A stretch of 64,000 nt of DNA from Locusta migratoria (GCA_026315105.1 CM048744.1:315711270-315775269), one strand, 5' to 3'; positions 22,046 to 32,811 are shown, counted from the stretch's first letter. Notes: generated from the sequence alone by a model not told the origin. Translations and numbers: made by a program.

Positions 22046-23917
22046 TGAACGTGTGCGCGCTAAGCAGACAACTAAAGACTGACACTCACCCCCCCCCCCC
22101 AACCACCCACGCATTATATTGTGGTACATTAAACCTCTCCCTGAATAACCCTCACTCTGCAGTAATATAATTAAAAATATAATTAGAAACTAAGGACATT
22201 GCCTGCTATTTAAATTGGATTCAAGGGTTTGATTTGACAACAGTTTACACAGAGGATTACCACATGATGTAATTTAGTTTTATGTATTAAAGTATATGAA
22301 AAACAATCTCTTAGGGCCAATTCGACTGGACATAGACACAACTCAGATAAGAATGGGGAAGAGGGAGGTAATTTCCTACGTCACCAACATAAATTCGACG
22401 TGGGCGTCAGCACACACAAATATATACAGAAGGGAAACCTCCGTAAGGGCCCGGTCACATGCACAGGGGTGTGGGGAGAGAGGGTTCCTAGCAGTTCCGG
22501 AAGATGTCGCATGAAGGCGCTACGATCAGAAGCAGCCCTTTAAAACTAGCCAGACCAGGCGGCAGGTAGCGGCTGTCCCCACCACCACTTCCCCTCAAAC
22601 GCCGGAACACCAGCACAGACAAATATATACAGGCGGGAAACCTCCGTAAGGGCCCGGTCCTACCCTCCGAGGTGCGGGGAGGGAGGGTTTCCAGCAGTTC
22701 CGTAAGATGTCCCATGATGGCACTGCAGTCAGAAGAAGCTCCTTAAACTGGCCAGAGCAGGCGGCAGGTAGCAGTTGTCCCCACCACCAACTCCCCTCAA
22801 ATGCCGGCACGCCGGACACAGCCGTGGCGTCATTGCAGATGGCACGAGCTCTCCCCTCAGCCTTCCCCTCCACGCTACCCTCTGACGTGTGAGAGGCACC
22901 CTAAGCCAGCGAACCGCCTGACACCTGCTAGCATCTTACGGAACTATGAGGGGAGCGTAGGATAGTGGTTTAGGGTGGGCTGCTTCTCTGTATATGTTAC
23001 TCTGTGACACCGGACACAGCTGTGGCCACGTGGAATGTGGCGTGAGCTCCCCCCTCAGCGTCCCCTCCATGCTACCCTCTGATGTAAGAGAGGCACCCTC
23101 AGAAGCGCCTCTAGTGTGGTCTAGCAGTACTAGAACGTGTGCACGCTAAGCAGACAAATAAAGACTGAACTCACCCTCCTCCGCACCACCCACGCACACG
23201 CTCACACATTATATTATGGTACATTAAACCTCTCCCTGAATAACCCTCACTTTGCAGTAATATAGTTAAAATATAATTAGAAACTACGGAGATTGCCTGT
23301 TATGTAAACTGGATTCAAGGGATTGATTTGACAACAGTTTACACAGAGGATTACCATATGATGTAATTTAGTTGTATGCATTAAAGTATTTGAAAAACAA
23401 TCTCTCGGGGCCAATTTGACAGGACATGGACACAACTCTGATAAGAATGGGGAAGAGAGAGGTAATTTATTACCTCACCAACATAAATTCGATGTGAGCA
23501 TCAGCACACACAAATATATACAAACGGGAAACCTCCGAAAGGGCCCGGTCATATGCTCGGGGGTGTGCGGGTCCTAGCAGTTCTGGAAGATGTCGCATGA
23601 AGGCGCTACGGTCAGAAGCAGCCCTTTAAAACTGGCAAGACCAGGTGGCAGGTAGCGGCTGTCCCCACCACCACTTCCCCTCAAACGCCGGCACACCAGA
23701 TACAGCTGTGGCCACGTGGAAGACGGCACGAGCTCTCCCCTCAGCCTCCCCTCCACGCTACCCTCTGATGTATGAGAGGCACCCTCAGAAGCGCCTCTAA
23801 TGTGATCTAGCAGTACTAAGCCGGGGAACAGCCTGACATCTGCTGGCAGCTTAAGGGGATCGTTGGACAGTGGATTAGGGGGGAGGGGGTGTTGGAGGCT
23901 TCTTCTCTGTATATGTT

Positions 23918-24812
23918 AACGCTAGTCTACACGACAACACTAGGTTGTGACACTCGTTTCATGAAATGAATTGCACGCAACTTGTTTTGTGTGTGTCTGT
24001 AGACAACGTGCCAATACCATACACTTCAGTTTCGTTGTTTTCTGAGTGCCGTAGTCGCCGTAAAATGAAAGTTTTGGTACCTATACGAGTTGTGGCGAAT
24101 CTATTGCTTGTCTGTGTGAAGTCGCTGCATAAGACTAAACATAAAAAGATTAAGAAACGTGTTTGGGTTCGTGACTGGATTAAAAATAAAGACGTCAGCT
24201 GTGTTGCTCAGCGACCTTGCTGAAAGAAATTGTGGCCCTAGAAGTGATTTTAATCAACTTAGAATGTCACCAGAGCAGTTAACGTTCCTTTTAAACAGAG
24301 TTAGTAATGCAATAACGAAACAAGTTACCGTTATGTGTGTAGCATAGTTACCAGAACTGAAATTACATATTGCATTACGTTTCTTGTCAAGTAGATATTC
24401 GTCTCTGAGTACTTGTACCATGTTCCGAAATCCACAATTGCCGTACTTCGTTTGTATAGGTATTTCAAATTGGAGTATTTCAGTCTGCAATTCATTAATC
24501 GTCAACCCATCAATATTTAATTTCACAAATAATTGCCAGAAGAGCACTAACACGCCGTTAAAATCGCACAAACACCTACTCAACGCATGTATGTTCAAAA
24601 ACCGAATTATTTCTCGCGTTCCCCTCTTTATGTTGTATTTTGTTCTGTATTGGTCATAACCTAACCTAAAAACACGCGCAATCAGTTTCGGCAAAGTTGG
24701 AACGTGCCGAAATTATTTAGTTTCGTCGACGAGTTACACAAAGGCCTGCTGCGCATGCGCATTGGCCAGTAGCACAGTTACATGAAACGTAGTGTCGTCG
24801 TGTAAACTAGCC
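23918..24812 (+). mobile_element. PIF/Harbinger transposon remnant
   Basis: Imperfect terminal inverted repeats: gctagtctacacgacaacac at the left and the complement of gtgtcgtcgtgtaaactagc at the right. A TTA/TAA trinucleotide flanks both ends, the target duplication size of PIF/Harbinger. It separates unit B from unit C of the segmental repeat. At about 895 bp it is far shorter than an autonomous element and keeps only the N-terminal part of the transposase. Confidence 0.75.
24140..24500 (+). pseudogene. Harbinger transposase N-terminal fragment, frameshifted
   Basis: Pieced from plus-strand frames without repair: KKRVWVRDWIKNK, then in the next frame DFNQLRMSPEQLTFLLNRVSNAITKQ, then PELKLHIALRFLSSRYSSL. 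These match, in order, the start of HARBI1-like transposases (WVRDW, LRMS-E-F--LL--V, and the ALRFLA-G region). The catalytic DDE nuclease core and the Myb-like partner are absent. Confidence 0.75.
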
Positions 24813-25205
24813 TTAAGGGCCCGGTCACATGCACAAGGTTGTGGGGAGGGAGGGTTCCTAGCAGTTCCGGAGGATGTGGCATGATGGCGCTACAGTCAGA
24901 AGCAGCCCTTTAAAACTGGTCAGACCAGGCGGCAGGTAGCGGCTATCCCCACCACCACTTCCCCTCAAACGCCGGCACGCCGGACACAGCTGTGGCCACG
25001 TGGAAGGTGGTGCGAGCTCTCACCTCAGCCTCCCCTCCACGCTACCCTCTCATGTAGGAGAGGCACTCTCAAAAGCGCCTATAGTGTGGTCTAGCAGTAC
25101 TAAGCCGCGGAACAGCCTGACATCTGTGGCATGTTACGAAACTACGAGGGGAGCGTAGGACAGTGGTTTAGGAGTGGGGTTCTCCTCTGTATATATTACT
25201 CTATG

Positions 25206-26076
25206 GCGTCAAACATTGGACCAGCGCGGTGCGGTGTGCGTGGGCGCTGGCAGTGGTGGCGGTCATGGCAACATGGCTTCCCGGCTCTGCACTTGTGTGG
25301 CGCGGCGCGATCCCCCGAGTGAAAGCGTCAGTCAAAGTGCTGCGTCTGCCAAGGCGGGAGCTGCCTGCTTCTCCGGAGTCGGATTCTGTCTCTATCGGCG
25401 TTTCTCACTAAGTCCTATTTCTCCGCCAGCTACACTTCTCCTCGAATTTTGCATCTCTTTGGCTCTGTGATCAGTGGCTTGGTTTTACAGTGTCGTCCAA
25501 TCGCTAATATCGGTTTTCACGACCACGCCTCTCCCCAGTGGAAACTTTCTGCGGGATGAGCAGACTTGCAAACTGGCGTCTCTTCCACTGCCACTACCAC
25601 TGGTGGCATACATACAATGCTATCACAACATTGTTGCCTCACAGGCCCTGCAGCATGAGGCAGCCAACAGATACTTCAATACGTTGCTGCAGTATCCACA
25701 ACTGACACCCATCACAAAGTGAGCTGGGACCTTACCAGCGTGAATGCGTAAACAACTAAGCAGCAATAGCAACAAAGAATGCTCAGTGGCAGCAGGCGAA
25801 CCGCAGTCGTTTGTAACAAGTGATGAAACTAACATTCACGAACAATAATCATAGTAGGTGTTGTAAATATATGATCGTAAGAAATACATAGTGATGCACT
25901 CACCAAGGAATGCGACTTAACAGAAGTTGTGAGGTAGATGTAGTGATGTGAAATAAGAAGGTAAATCAATGAAAATCTTGATGAGGTCAAGACTCAATAA
26001 CTTCCGTAATCAAAAGTAAAACACTAATTCAGTAAACCAGCCACCATTGTGCCACCTCGCCATCGTCTGCAGACAT
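25206..26076. other. No recognised feature
   Basis: Moderately G+C-rich at first. The overlapping ORFs at 25131-25470 in several frames reflect composition. No repeat or domain is recognised. Confidence 0.45.
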
Positions 26077-26088
26077 TAACTAACTATT

Positions 26089-26282
26089 CAAAAAAAATGT
26101 TCAAATGTTTGTTAAGCTTATGGGACTTAACTACGGGGTCATTAGTCCCTAAACTTACAAACTACTTACGAACTAGGACGGCACAAATATCCATGCCCGA
26201 GGGGGGATTCGAACCCCCGACCGTAGTGGCCGTGCTGACCGTGACTGGAGCGCCTCAGTCACCTCGGCCACCACGGCCGGCC
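26089..26282 (-). repeat. tRNA-derived SINE, head type 1
   Basis: Complete minus-strand copy. Exact 12-bp target duplication TAACTAACTATT (26077-26088 and 26283-26294). Confidence 0.95.
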
Positions 26283-26294
26283 TAACTAACTATT

Positions 26295-27279
26295 GTGAAT
26301 GGGCAAAAATGTCAACTGATTGTTCTGTGAAAGTGCCTTGTTATATGTGAAGCACACAACTGATGACTGAACACTTAACACTGCTGTTTATTCCTGCAGC
26401 CAAGGCCACACTTAGCCACTAATAATTCTCACAGAAGCTCACTGTCTGTGGATCACACTTCGACATCAGACAGCGTCATCCTGTTGTCCAAGAGGCAAAG
26501 AGGAAGAGAGTCTTTGCCAAGAAGTCAAGAAGGAAGGCCGCTGTATACATCTTTTGATATTTTTATAAACTTGCGGCTGAGACACACCTGCTCTTGTCAG
26601 CCAATAAGAAGTAACATACCAACATTTTGGTAGACCTGCTACATCAGTTCCAGCCCATCCTTAGGGTGCATATTAAAAATGTTAAATAACCATCTGGTGT
26701 TGGGCACATGGCTGATTCTTGCAGACAGAATGATTAGCAGGTCCAGGTTCACACTTAAAACATAAGAAATGCTAAGAGGACGGACTAGCGTAACATTGTA
26801 TTGCTTGATAAAAGCTCTCAGTTGGGACCGCCTGCTACTTGGGTCTAGGGCCTTTCCCATGAGGCAGGAAACAGTCCCTTTCTCAAAACACGGCTTCCAT
26901 GCCACGCTATGTCTGTCTAGTGGCAGAGTCTTAATACGTGCAGCATATTTAACACAATGCAGTAACCACTGTCTGTAATTACCATCACAATTATCTTGTG
27001 TGGGGGTATCAAAATTACTCTGCAAAGTATGTAGATTACAAAAATGGCAAGTAATGAAGACTATATTTCTTGACTACTTACAAGTGAGCAAACTTAAAAA
27101 CTACTTAAACTAACTAATTTAAAGGACATCATACAGACTCATGCCAGATAGAGGACTCGAAGTACTGATACAAGGGACCACGCAAAGTCTGACATAGAAA
27201 CTCAGACCGCATTGCCATTCCTGTGAATCTGACATCTGCTTTGATGGCACCAAAACTGACAAATATATACATGTGGCGT
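26295..27279. other. Mostly unassigned; degenerate SINE-like stretch at 27060-27220
   Basis: The ORF 26639-27025 (minus, 128 codons) is the longest open frame here but has no recognised motif. At 27060-27220, phrases such as aacttaaaaactacttaaac and gccagatagaggactcgaa suggest an old type 2-like SINE. Confidence 0.4.
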
Positions 27280-28915
27280 CTGTTTCAAAGAACAAACGTC
27301 ACTTCTGATCCTGCACTTATTCTTTCATATTCACAGAATATATGACAACTGCGAATGGGTAAAGCTGAAAATCTGTACCCAGCCGGGACTTTAATCCGGG
27401 TCTCCTACTTTCTAGGAAGTTGCGCTGGCCACTACACCACTGAGGTCACAGTGATCTCCGAACCTGAAAGTACTACCTAAGCACACCTCCCGTCAGATAT
27501 AGTTCCTAGATTCACCCTGCCCACAGTACTCAAACTCGTAGTTATGAAACTAATTCCTGTAATAGTAAGAGCCACAAAGTTGCCCATCCCTCCCCACTGT
27601 AGGATGAAAAGTTTTTTCTTTGAAACAGCCTATACAGGATGTCTTAACTAAGAGTCGTCCGCATTTTCTCTGGTGTTTGAGCAGATATTTGCAATTTCGT
27701 TTTTGCAATGTGTAGCTGGACTCAGGCCAAACAAATTCTGCTCCTCATGCCATTCCTGCGTCGCCCGGTGTAGATGTAAAGCGTCGGTTTGCTTCCCGTT
27801 AGGAACCAAAATATTTTAAAGCGAAATTTTATGTTTAATGACATCTCCAAGGAGGCGGTTTGGATGTGCACTGCTTTGCTTTGATAGTGACTAAGTTAGT
27901 ACTTAACTTTTCAGTTGCTTAGGAATTGCTTCGTAAATGTACAGTATAGTCCTGTCACTAATAGGTGCAGTAACTAAGCTAAATTAAAACAAATTTGTCT
28001 GCTTTGGTCTGTGTTTTATTCATCTCAGACCTTCGTAAAATTCGCTAGATATTATGGTGTTAGGTATGCAGAAGCTGAAACTCGTGACCGTTTCGTGAAA
28101 TCGTCTTGAAAATGGTACTGTATTGTGCTGCATTACTGCTGTGGCTACTAGCATTGCTCTCAGCCGATGTCGAACGCATTTGATACCCACGACTGACACC
28201 GACGTATCGGTACACATGTGCTCGCCACTTCGTCCTCGGCCGACGTGCTCCATCACACGTGTGCCGCCTTGACGCGCAGCGCCTGCTACTGCTTTATGGA
28301 AGCACTTCACAGCCGCTTCCGGAGTACTGGTTAACTGACGTGTTTTACTATCTCTGTTAATACATTTCGATAAACCGAATATCACACTAAAATGGAGACT
28401 GCTCTATCGACTGAGCTAAAAAGAAATAATAAAATAAAATAAGTAAATAAATAAATTTGTTCGTGATGGGAAACAAACCGATGCCTTACATCTAAACTGG
28501 GCGTCGCAGGAATGGCATCATGATCAGAATTTATTTGGCCGAGATATCAGATATATGCTCAAACACCAAAGAAAATACGCCTGACGCCTCGTAGGTGAGA
28601 CACCCTGTATAATATGCCGGTGACGGACAATGATCCTTTCGTTAGTGGGAAGGGGTGAGCAACTTTGTGGCCCTTACTCTTACGGGAGTAAGTTTTATGA
28701 CTACCAGTTTGAGTACTGTGGGCAGCGTGAAGCTGGGAACTTGTGTCTGACAGGAGGCGTGCTTAGGTAGTCCTTGCATGTGCAGTGATCACTGTGTCTC
28801 CAGTGGTGTAGTGGTCAGCACAACTTCCTAGAAAGCGGGTCTCCCAGTTGGGTGCACATTATTTTCAGCTTTGTCCATTCGCATTGATATTCTGTGAATA
28901 TGAAAATTGACGGTC
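27280..28915. mobile_element. Outer inverted-repeat element enclosing another inverted-repeat element
   Basis: Arms 27290-27630 and 28612-28900 are inverted copies (ctgtacccagccgggacttt against agttgggtgcacattatttt; caaagttgcccatccctccc against gaaggggtgagcaactttg). The arm text includes tRNA-like boxes (ggtgtagtggtcagcacaac near 28804). The centre is wholly occupied by the inner element 27633-28611. The same arm sequence family is at 20370-21290. Confidence 0.75.
27633..28611. mobile_element. Inner DNA element with ~160-bp inverted ends
   Basis: Left end acaggatgtcttaactaaga and right end complement cagggtgtctcacctacgag. The arms also share ctctggtgtttgagcagata and atgccattcctgcgtcgccc. The interior (about 650 bases) has no transposase motif. 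The ORF 28020-28385 (minus) is unassigned. The class is unknown. Confidence 0.7.
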
Positions 28916-29095
28916 TTTTCAGTGTACAAATATCTCTCTTTTTTTCGGACTTGTACAGAATCAAGGTGAAGACGGGTAGTGCTCCCTTCAAGTGCGACAT
29001 CACACCGTAATTGATATGGGATCGGCGAAATGGCAAGAGTAAGGAACAGCACAGTCCGTCACTGATGATGGTCAATGTGTTTTGATGGCATAGTG

Positions 29096-30270
29096 CAGAG
29101 GTGGGCAATGAGCGAGCCGCGCTCTCGGAGCCGCCTGCCTGAGTGGGGGCAGAGCCGCGAGCAGCTGGCGTCCGCCACGTAGTTCCTGCTGAAAAGACTA
29201 GATGGCGTTATGCGCAGCCAACCCGCTAACGTAGTCGCAGAAATGCAACTGGCTGAGTGCATTATAAGATAACTTATAAAGATAATAGTGCAAACTCTTT
29301 AGTATGCAACTCGAATGAACAGATTCCACTGCTAGGGGTATCTCCTGAAAAATGCTATTATGTTTATAACTAAGTAACTTATAAACATGATACTGGAAAC
29401 TCTTCTCTAAAACGTCCAGCGCATGCAGTCGAGCCGGCACATATCTTATAAAGATAAGAGCGATTTTTTGTTTTGTATCAGAAGACACCGCTAGCAGTGC
29501 CATTTGTTAGTTCGAATTTTGTACTTCAGGGTTTTCGTTATGATATATGATATTATGTTATGGTACAGTACACTGTGGAGTTGAAAATGCTAGTCAAATC
29601 TGTGCGGTAAAGCGGCGTTCTATTTTCCAGTTCAACTCTAGTTGTGAGTGTGATTACTTGTTCACTCAAAGCGAAGGAGGAGCGAAATGTTTGGTATGTG
29701 GTAAAATACTAGGCATAAAGAAGTACAATTTAGAACGCCACTATAGAACACATCACTTCAACCAGTATGGATGTGTAGAAGGTGAAATGCGACTTAATCT
29801 TCTTAATAACCTACATGAGGTAGGAAGTAAAGTAGAGGTATGTGTTATAATGCGTACCTACTTACAAGATAGGTTAATCACAGTGTTTTGTTTAATAAAA
29901 CCAATTTTCCTTTGAAATGACTGTTTACTTCTTAAACAGAAATGTGATGCCTCATCCTCCGATACAGCTGTTCGTGCTAGTTACAGAATAGCTTTGCTGA
30001 TAGCACGTACTTCCCGACCATTTTGTGACGGTGAATTTGTGAAGCAGAGTTTGGAAGTCTTAGCAGACGAACTGTGTCCACAGTTATCACGTTCTTTCGC
30101 AAGTTTGTCGCGGCGTAGTATAAGTCGCCGTATCGAACGTTTGTCAGGTGCGCCAGCAAGCATGCAGACCTCTAGCGGCAACTAGGATAACTACCGGCCG
30201 AGCGCAGACGCTGCTCTTTTCCGGCCTGAGGCGGAGCGCTGCTCATTGAGCCGATTTGTGCCCACCTCTG
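29096..30270 (+). mobile_element. hAT-family transposon, internally deleted
   Basis: Terminal inverted repeats CAGAGGTGGGCA (left, 29096) and its complement gcccacctctg (right, ending 30270). An 8-bp target duplication GCATAGTG / GCGTAGTG (29088-29095, 30271-30278), the hAT size. The paralogous empty site is present near 31424-31431 (atggcgtagtggttag). At 1175 bp it lacks the catalytic and dimerisation domains and so is non-autonomous. Confidence 0.92.
29607..30163 (+). pseudogene. hAT transposase N-terminus (BED-type finger), two exons
   Basis: Exon 1 encodes RRSIFQFNSSCECDYLF... then KCLVCGKILGIKKYNLERHYRTHH, a C2H2 BED-like zinc finger, and GEMRLNLLNNL, the arrangement seen in ZBED5/GTF2IRD2-like hAT proteins. 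A 102-base intron fits at 29838-29939 (GTATGT ... AAACAG) with the frame kept across the junction (...KVE then KCDAS). Exon 2 encodes TAVRASYRIALLIARTSRPFCDGEFVKQ and LCPQLSRSFASLSRRSISRRI, again matching that family. The rest of the transposase, including the DDE residues and hATC domain, is missing. Confidence 0.82.
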
Positions 30271-30806
30271 GCGTAGTGGTTAGCGCAACTGGCTAGTAAG
30301 CACGAGAATCCCGGTCCGGTACCGATTTCCAACTTTCCGCATTGAAGTAACTCAATGCTCCAGGCAGCTAATGTCGGCATTTTGTTTTCGTACCTAGACT
30401 CATACTTTACCCCAATCAGGCAGCGCCAGAAGAACTAGGTGGGCGGACGCGGCTAGGAGCGAATAAGTTGCTTGATTACGGCATCAGAGGGGCCGACAAT
30501 CACGGAGGCTATTGTGCGTGCTGGTGGCTGGAGATTATCCTGCGCGTGCGCATTGTTAACTACAACAGCGGCATTAGCATCGAGCCGGCGGTTAAATTTG
30601 CTATCCATGCCCGAAGGGGGATTCGAACTACCGACGGCAGAACGCCGCATCACTGTGTCCCAGTGGTGTAGTGGTCAGCGCAACTGACTAGAAAGCGGGT
30701 ATTCCTGCTGGGTGCATATTATTTTCAGGTTTACCCATTCGCAGTTGATGTCATATATCTGTGAATATGAAAATTTCAAAGTCTTTTCAGTGTACAAATC
30801 TCTCTC

Positions 30807-30807
<1 letters not shown>

Positions 30808-30850
<43 letters not shown>
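30808..30850. repeat. Poly-T tract (43)
   Basis: Uninterrupted T run replacing a short T-rich site (tctctctttttttcgg) of the paralogous unit at 28931-28946. It is an expansion or an assembly artefact rather than an element tail, because both flanks match the paralogue. Confidence 0.9.
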
Positions 30851-30890
30851 CTCGGACTTTTACAGAATCAAGGTGAAGACGGCTAGTGTT

Positions 30891-31092
30891 GCAAATGTTC
30901 AAATGTTTGTAAATCTATGAGACCAAACTGCGTGGTCATCAGTCCGTAAGTTACAAACTATTTAAACCTAGGTAGACTAACCTAAGGACAAACACACGCA
31001 CCCATGCCCCAGGGAGGACTCGAACCTCCACGGCAAGCAACCGCACGCTCCGCAGCGAGACGCTTTAGACCGCTCGGCTACTCCACCGCGGC
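30891..31092 (-). repeat. tRNA-derived SINE, head type 2
   Basis: Minus-strand copy with head tagaccgctcggctactcca and B box complement aggactcgaacctcc, and an (AC)-rich link acaaacacacgcacc. Target duplication GCTAGTGTT (30882-30890 and 31093-31101), which is shared with the next SINE. Confidence 0.93.
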
Positions 31093-31101
31093 GCTAGTGT
31101 T

Positions 31102-31310
31102 CAAAATGTTCAAATGTTTGTATAGTCTATGGGACTTAACTATGGGGTCATCAGTCCGTAAACTTACAAACTACTTATGATCTACTTACGAACTAGGACG
31201 GTACAAATATCCATGCCCGAGGGGGGATTCGAACCCCCCCCCCCCCCACCGTAGTGGCCGTGCAGACCGTGACTGGAGCGCCTTAGTCCTCTCGGTCACC
31301 GCGGCCGGCC
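31102..31310 (-). repeat. tRNA-derived SINE, head type 1
   Basis: Minus-strand copy adjoining the previous SINE. Its flanks are the same GCTAGTGTT (31093-31101 and 31311-31319). A poly-C run (31237-31249) lies where other copies read cgaacccccgacc. Confidence 0.93.
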
Positions 31311-31760
31311 GCTAGTGTTCCCTTCAAGTGCGTCAACGCGCTGTAATTCATACGGGATGGGCGAAATTCCACGAGTAAGGAACAGCATAGTACGTCCATG
31401 ATGATGATCAATGTGTTTGGATGGCGTAGTGGTTAGCGCAACTGGCTAGTAAGCACGAGAATTGCGGTCCGGTACAGATTTCCAACTTTCCGCATTGAAG
31501 TAACTCTATACCCGTGGCAGCTAATGTCGGCAGTTTGTTTTCGTATCTAGACTCATACTTTCCCCCAATCAGGCAGCGTCAGAAGAACTAGGTAGGCGGA
31601 CGCGACTAGGAGCGAATAAGTTGCTTGATTACGGCATCAGAGCGGGGCCGACAATCACGGAGGCTATTGTGCGTCCTGGTGGCTGGAGATTATCCGGCGC
31701 GCCGCGTTGTTGACTACAACAGCGGCATTACCAGCGAGCCGGCGCGGCGCGGCGGTTAAA

Positions 31761-32091
31761 TGGGCTATTAGCCGAGGCGGAGGCGGAGGAGGCCAAGACT
31801 GCTGCGGCCAGCGCGTCCCAAGCCAGGAAATAGCCGGTGCTCTGACGGGGCGGCCGGCCATTACCTCAGCAGGCGGGGGCAGCCATGCCCAGTTTACGTG
31901 CACCCAATTAACCTAATTGTGTTGACACGGCGCTGGTAGCACTGGTCCTAGTTGGCTGATGATCGAAGCTGGACTGTGTATTAGCACACTGACCGATCAT
32001 CATGAATGTCAATACTGATGTTTTGAACCCAAGTGCAGACAAGTGTGAAAACTGCACTACAATCAGTTCAAAAAGTGATGGTTGCAAAATA
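31761..32091. other. No recognised feature
   Basis: G+C-rich start, then unique-looking sequence with a small inverted pair tgatgatcga / ccgatcatca near 31960-32003. Confidence 0.4.
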
Positions 32092-32583
32092 CGAGGCGCG
32101 TCCAGAATGTAATTTCCATTTCAATTTATCTCCGCTGCAGCGCTGCGACTGCAGTTCCGCACAAGCGCTGTAGACGATGTGTAGCAAGGAGAAGAACGTG
32201 CGCCATTTGGGATAGCTGTCAGTTACGTACGCTTTAGGTTGTGGAAATAAAATCCACTACCAGTCACAATTATTACAGAAGAATTGAATCATGCGATTGA
32301 TGACAAGATCCAGGAAAACCATAGGTTTACAATTAGGGCTCTCGCTGTGGACGACGAGCTGAAAGAAACTGTTTCCAACCGGTTGAAGACACAGGAGGCA
32401 GATTTCTATGAAGAAGGTATACAAAACCTGTTGCCACGATGAGACAAATGCCTGCAAAATTTCGGCAGTTATGTGGAAAAGTAGTTTAAATGTTGTGGAA
32501 TTATGTGCAATAAAAATTTCTTCTGTATCTGTGTACAATTTCATTTTATTACCAAACGGATCTTACTTTCTGGACGCGCCTCG
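32092..32583 (+). mobile_element. Short mariner-family element with transposase C-terminus
   Basis: Inverted ends CGAGGCGCGTCCAGAATGTA at 32092 and the complement of ttactttctggacgcgcctc at the right. TA precedes the left end, and the right flank is CA, a decayed TA. At 492 bp it is an internally deleted derivative of a roughly 1.3-kb mariner. Confidence 0.88.
32274..32490 (+). pseudogene. Mariner transposase C-terminal fragment
   Basis: Plus frame reads ALAVDDELKETVSNRLKTQEADFYEEGIQNLLPR, stop, DKCLQNFGSYVEK. This is the mariner C-terminus pattern (FYEEGIEKLVxRWxKCINxxGDYVEK) with the Trp codon changed to TGA. All DD34D catalytic residues are deleted. Confidence 0.85.
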
Positions 32584-32605
32584 CACCTGCTTGGAAAATA
32601 CCTCA

Positions 32606-32811
32606 GCCGGCCGCGGTGGCCGAGGTGACTGAGGCGCACCAGTCACGGTCAGCACTGCCACTACGGTCGGCGGTTCGAATCCCCCCTCGGGCATGGATAT
32701 TTGTGCCGTCCTAGTTTGTAAGTAGTTCATAAGTAGTTTGTAAGTTTAGAGACTGATGACCCCGTAGTTAAGTCCCATAAGCTAAACAAACATTTGAACA
32801 TTTTGAATTTT
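32606..32811 (+). repeat. tRNA-derived SINE, head type 1
   Basis: Complete plus-strand copy just outside the mariner end. Target duplication GAAAATACCTCA / GAAAAGACCTCA (32594-32605 and 32812-32823), one mismatch. Confidence 0.94.

Larger units (their letters stand above)
22046..25205. repeat. Three-copy segmental direct repeat (unit about 1.08 kb)
   Basis: Unit A 22046-23128 and unit B 23129-23917 begin with nearly the same gaacgtgtgcrcgctaagca and stay in register through cctctccctgaataaccctc and cagcagttccg. Unit C 24813-25205 is a partial third copy resuming at agggcccggtcacatgcaca. Unit A also holds an internal ~200-base duplication (22416-22600 and 22619-22810). The block ccaccaccacttcccctcaa appears four times with small variation. 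No transposon ends or coding motifs are visible, so the nature of the unit is unknown. Confidence 0.8.
28810..31760. repeat. Tandem duplication of a ~0.6-kb segment, each copy with insertions
   Basis: Unit 1 is 28810-29095 plus 30271-30600. Unit 2 is 30660-30890 plus 31311-31760. Shared text includes tacagaatcaaggtgaagac, gtggttagcgcaactggcta, ttccgcattgaagtaactc and gaataagttgcttgattacg. Unit 1 was opened by a hAT transposon (29096-30270). Unit 2 was opened by two SINEs (30891-31310) and has a 43-base poly-T. Unit 2 preserves the empty site of the hAT insertion. Confidence 0.85.

Noticed and set aside
26639..27025. 128-codon minus ORF as a host gene
   Set aside because: No recognised motif, no neighbouring exon and repeat-rich surroundings.
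28020..28385. 121-codon minus ORF as a transposase of the inner inverted-repeat element
   Set aside because: No catalytic or DNA-binding motif. It lies in non-conserved interior sequence.
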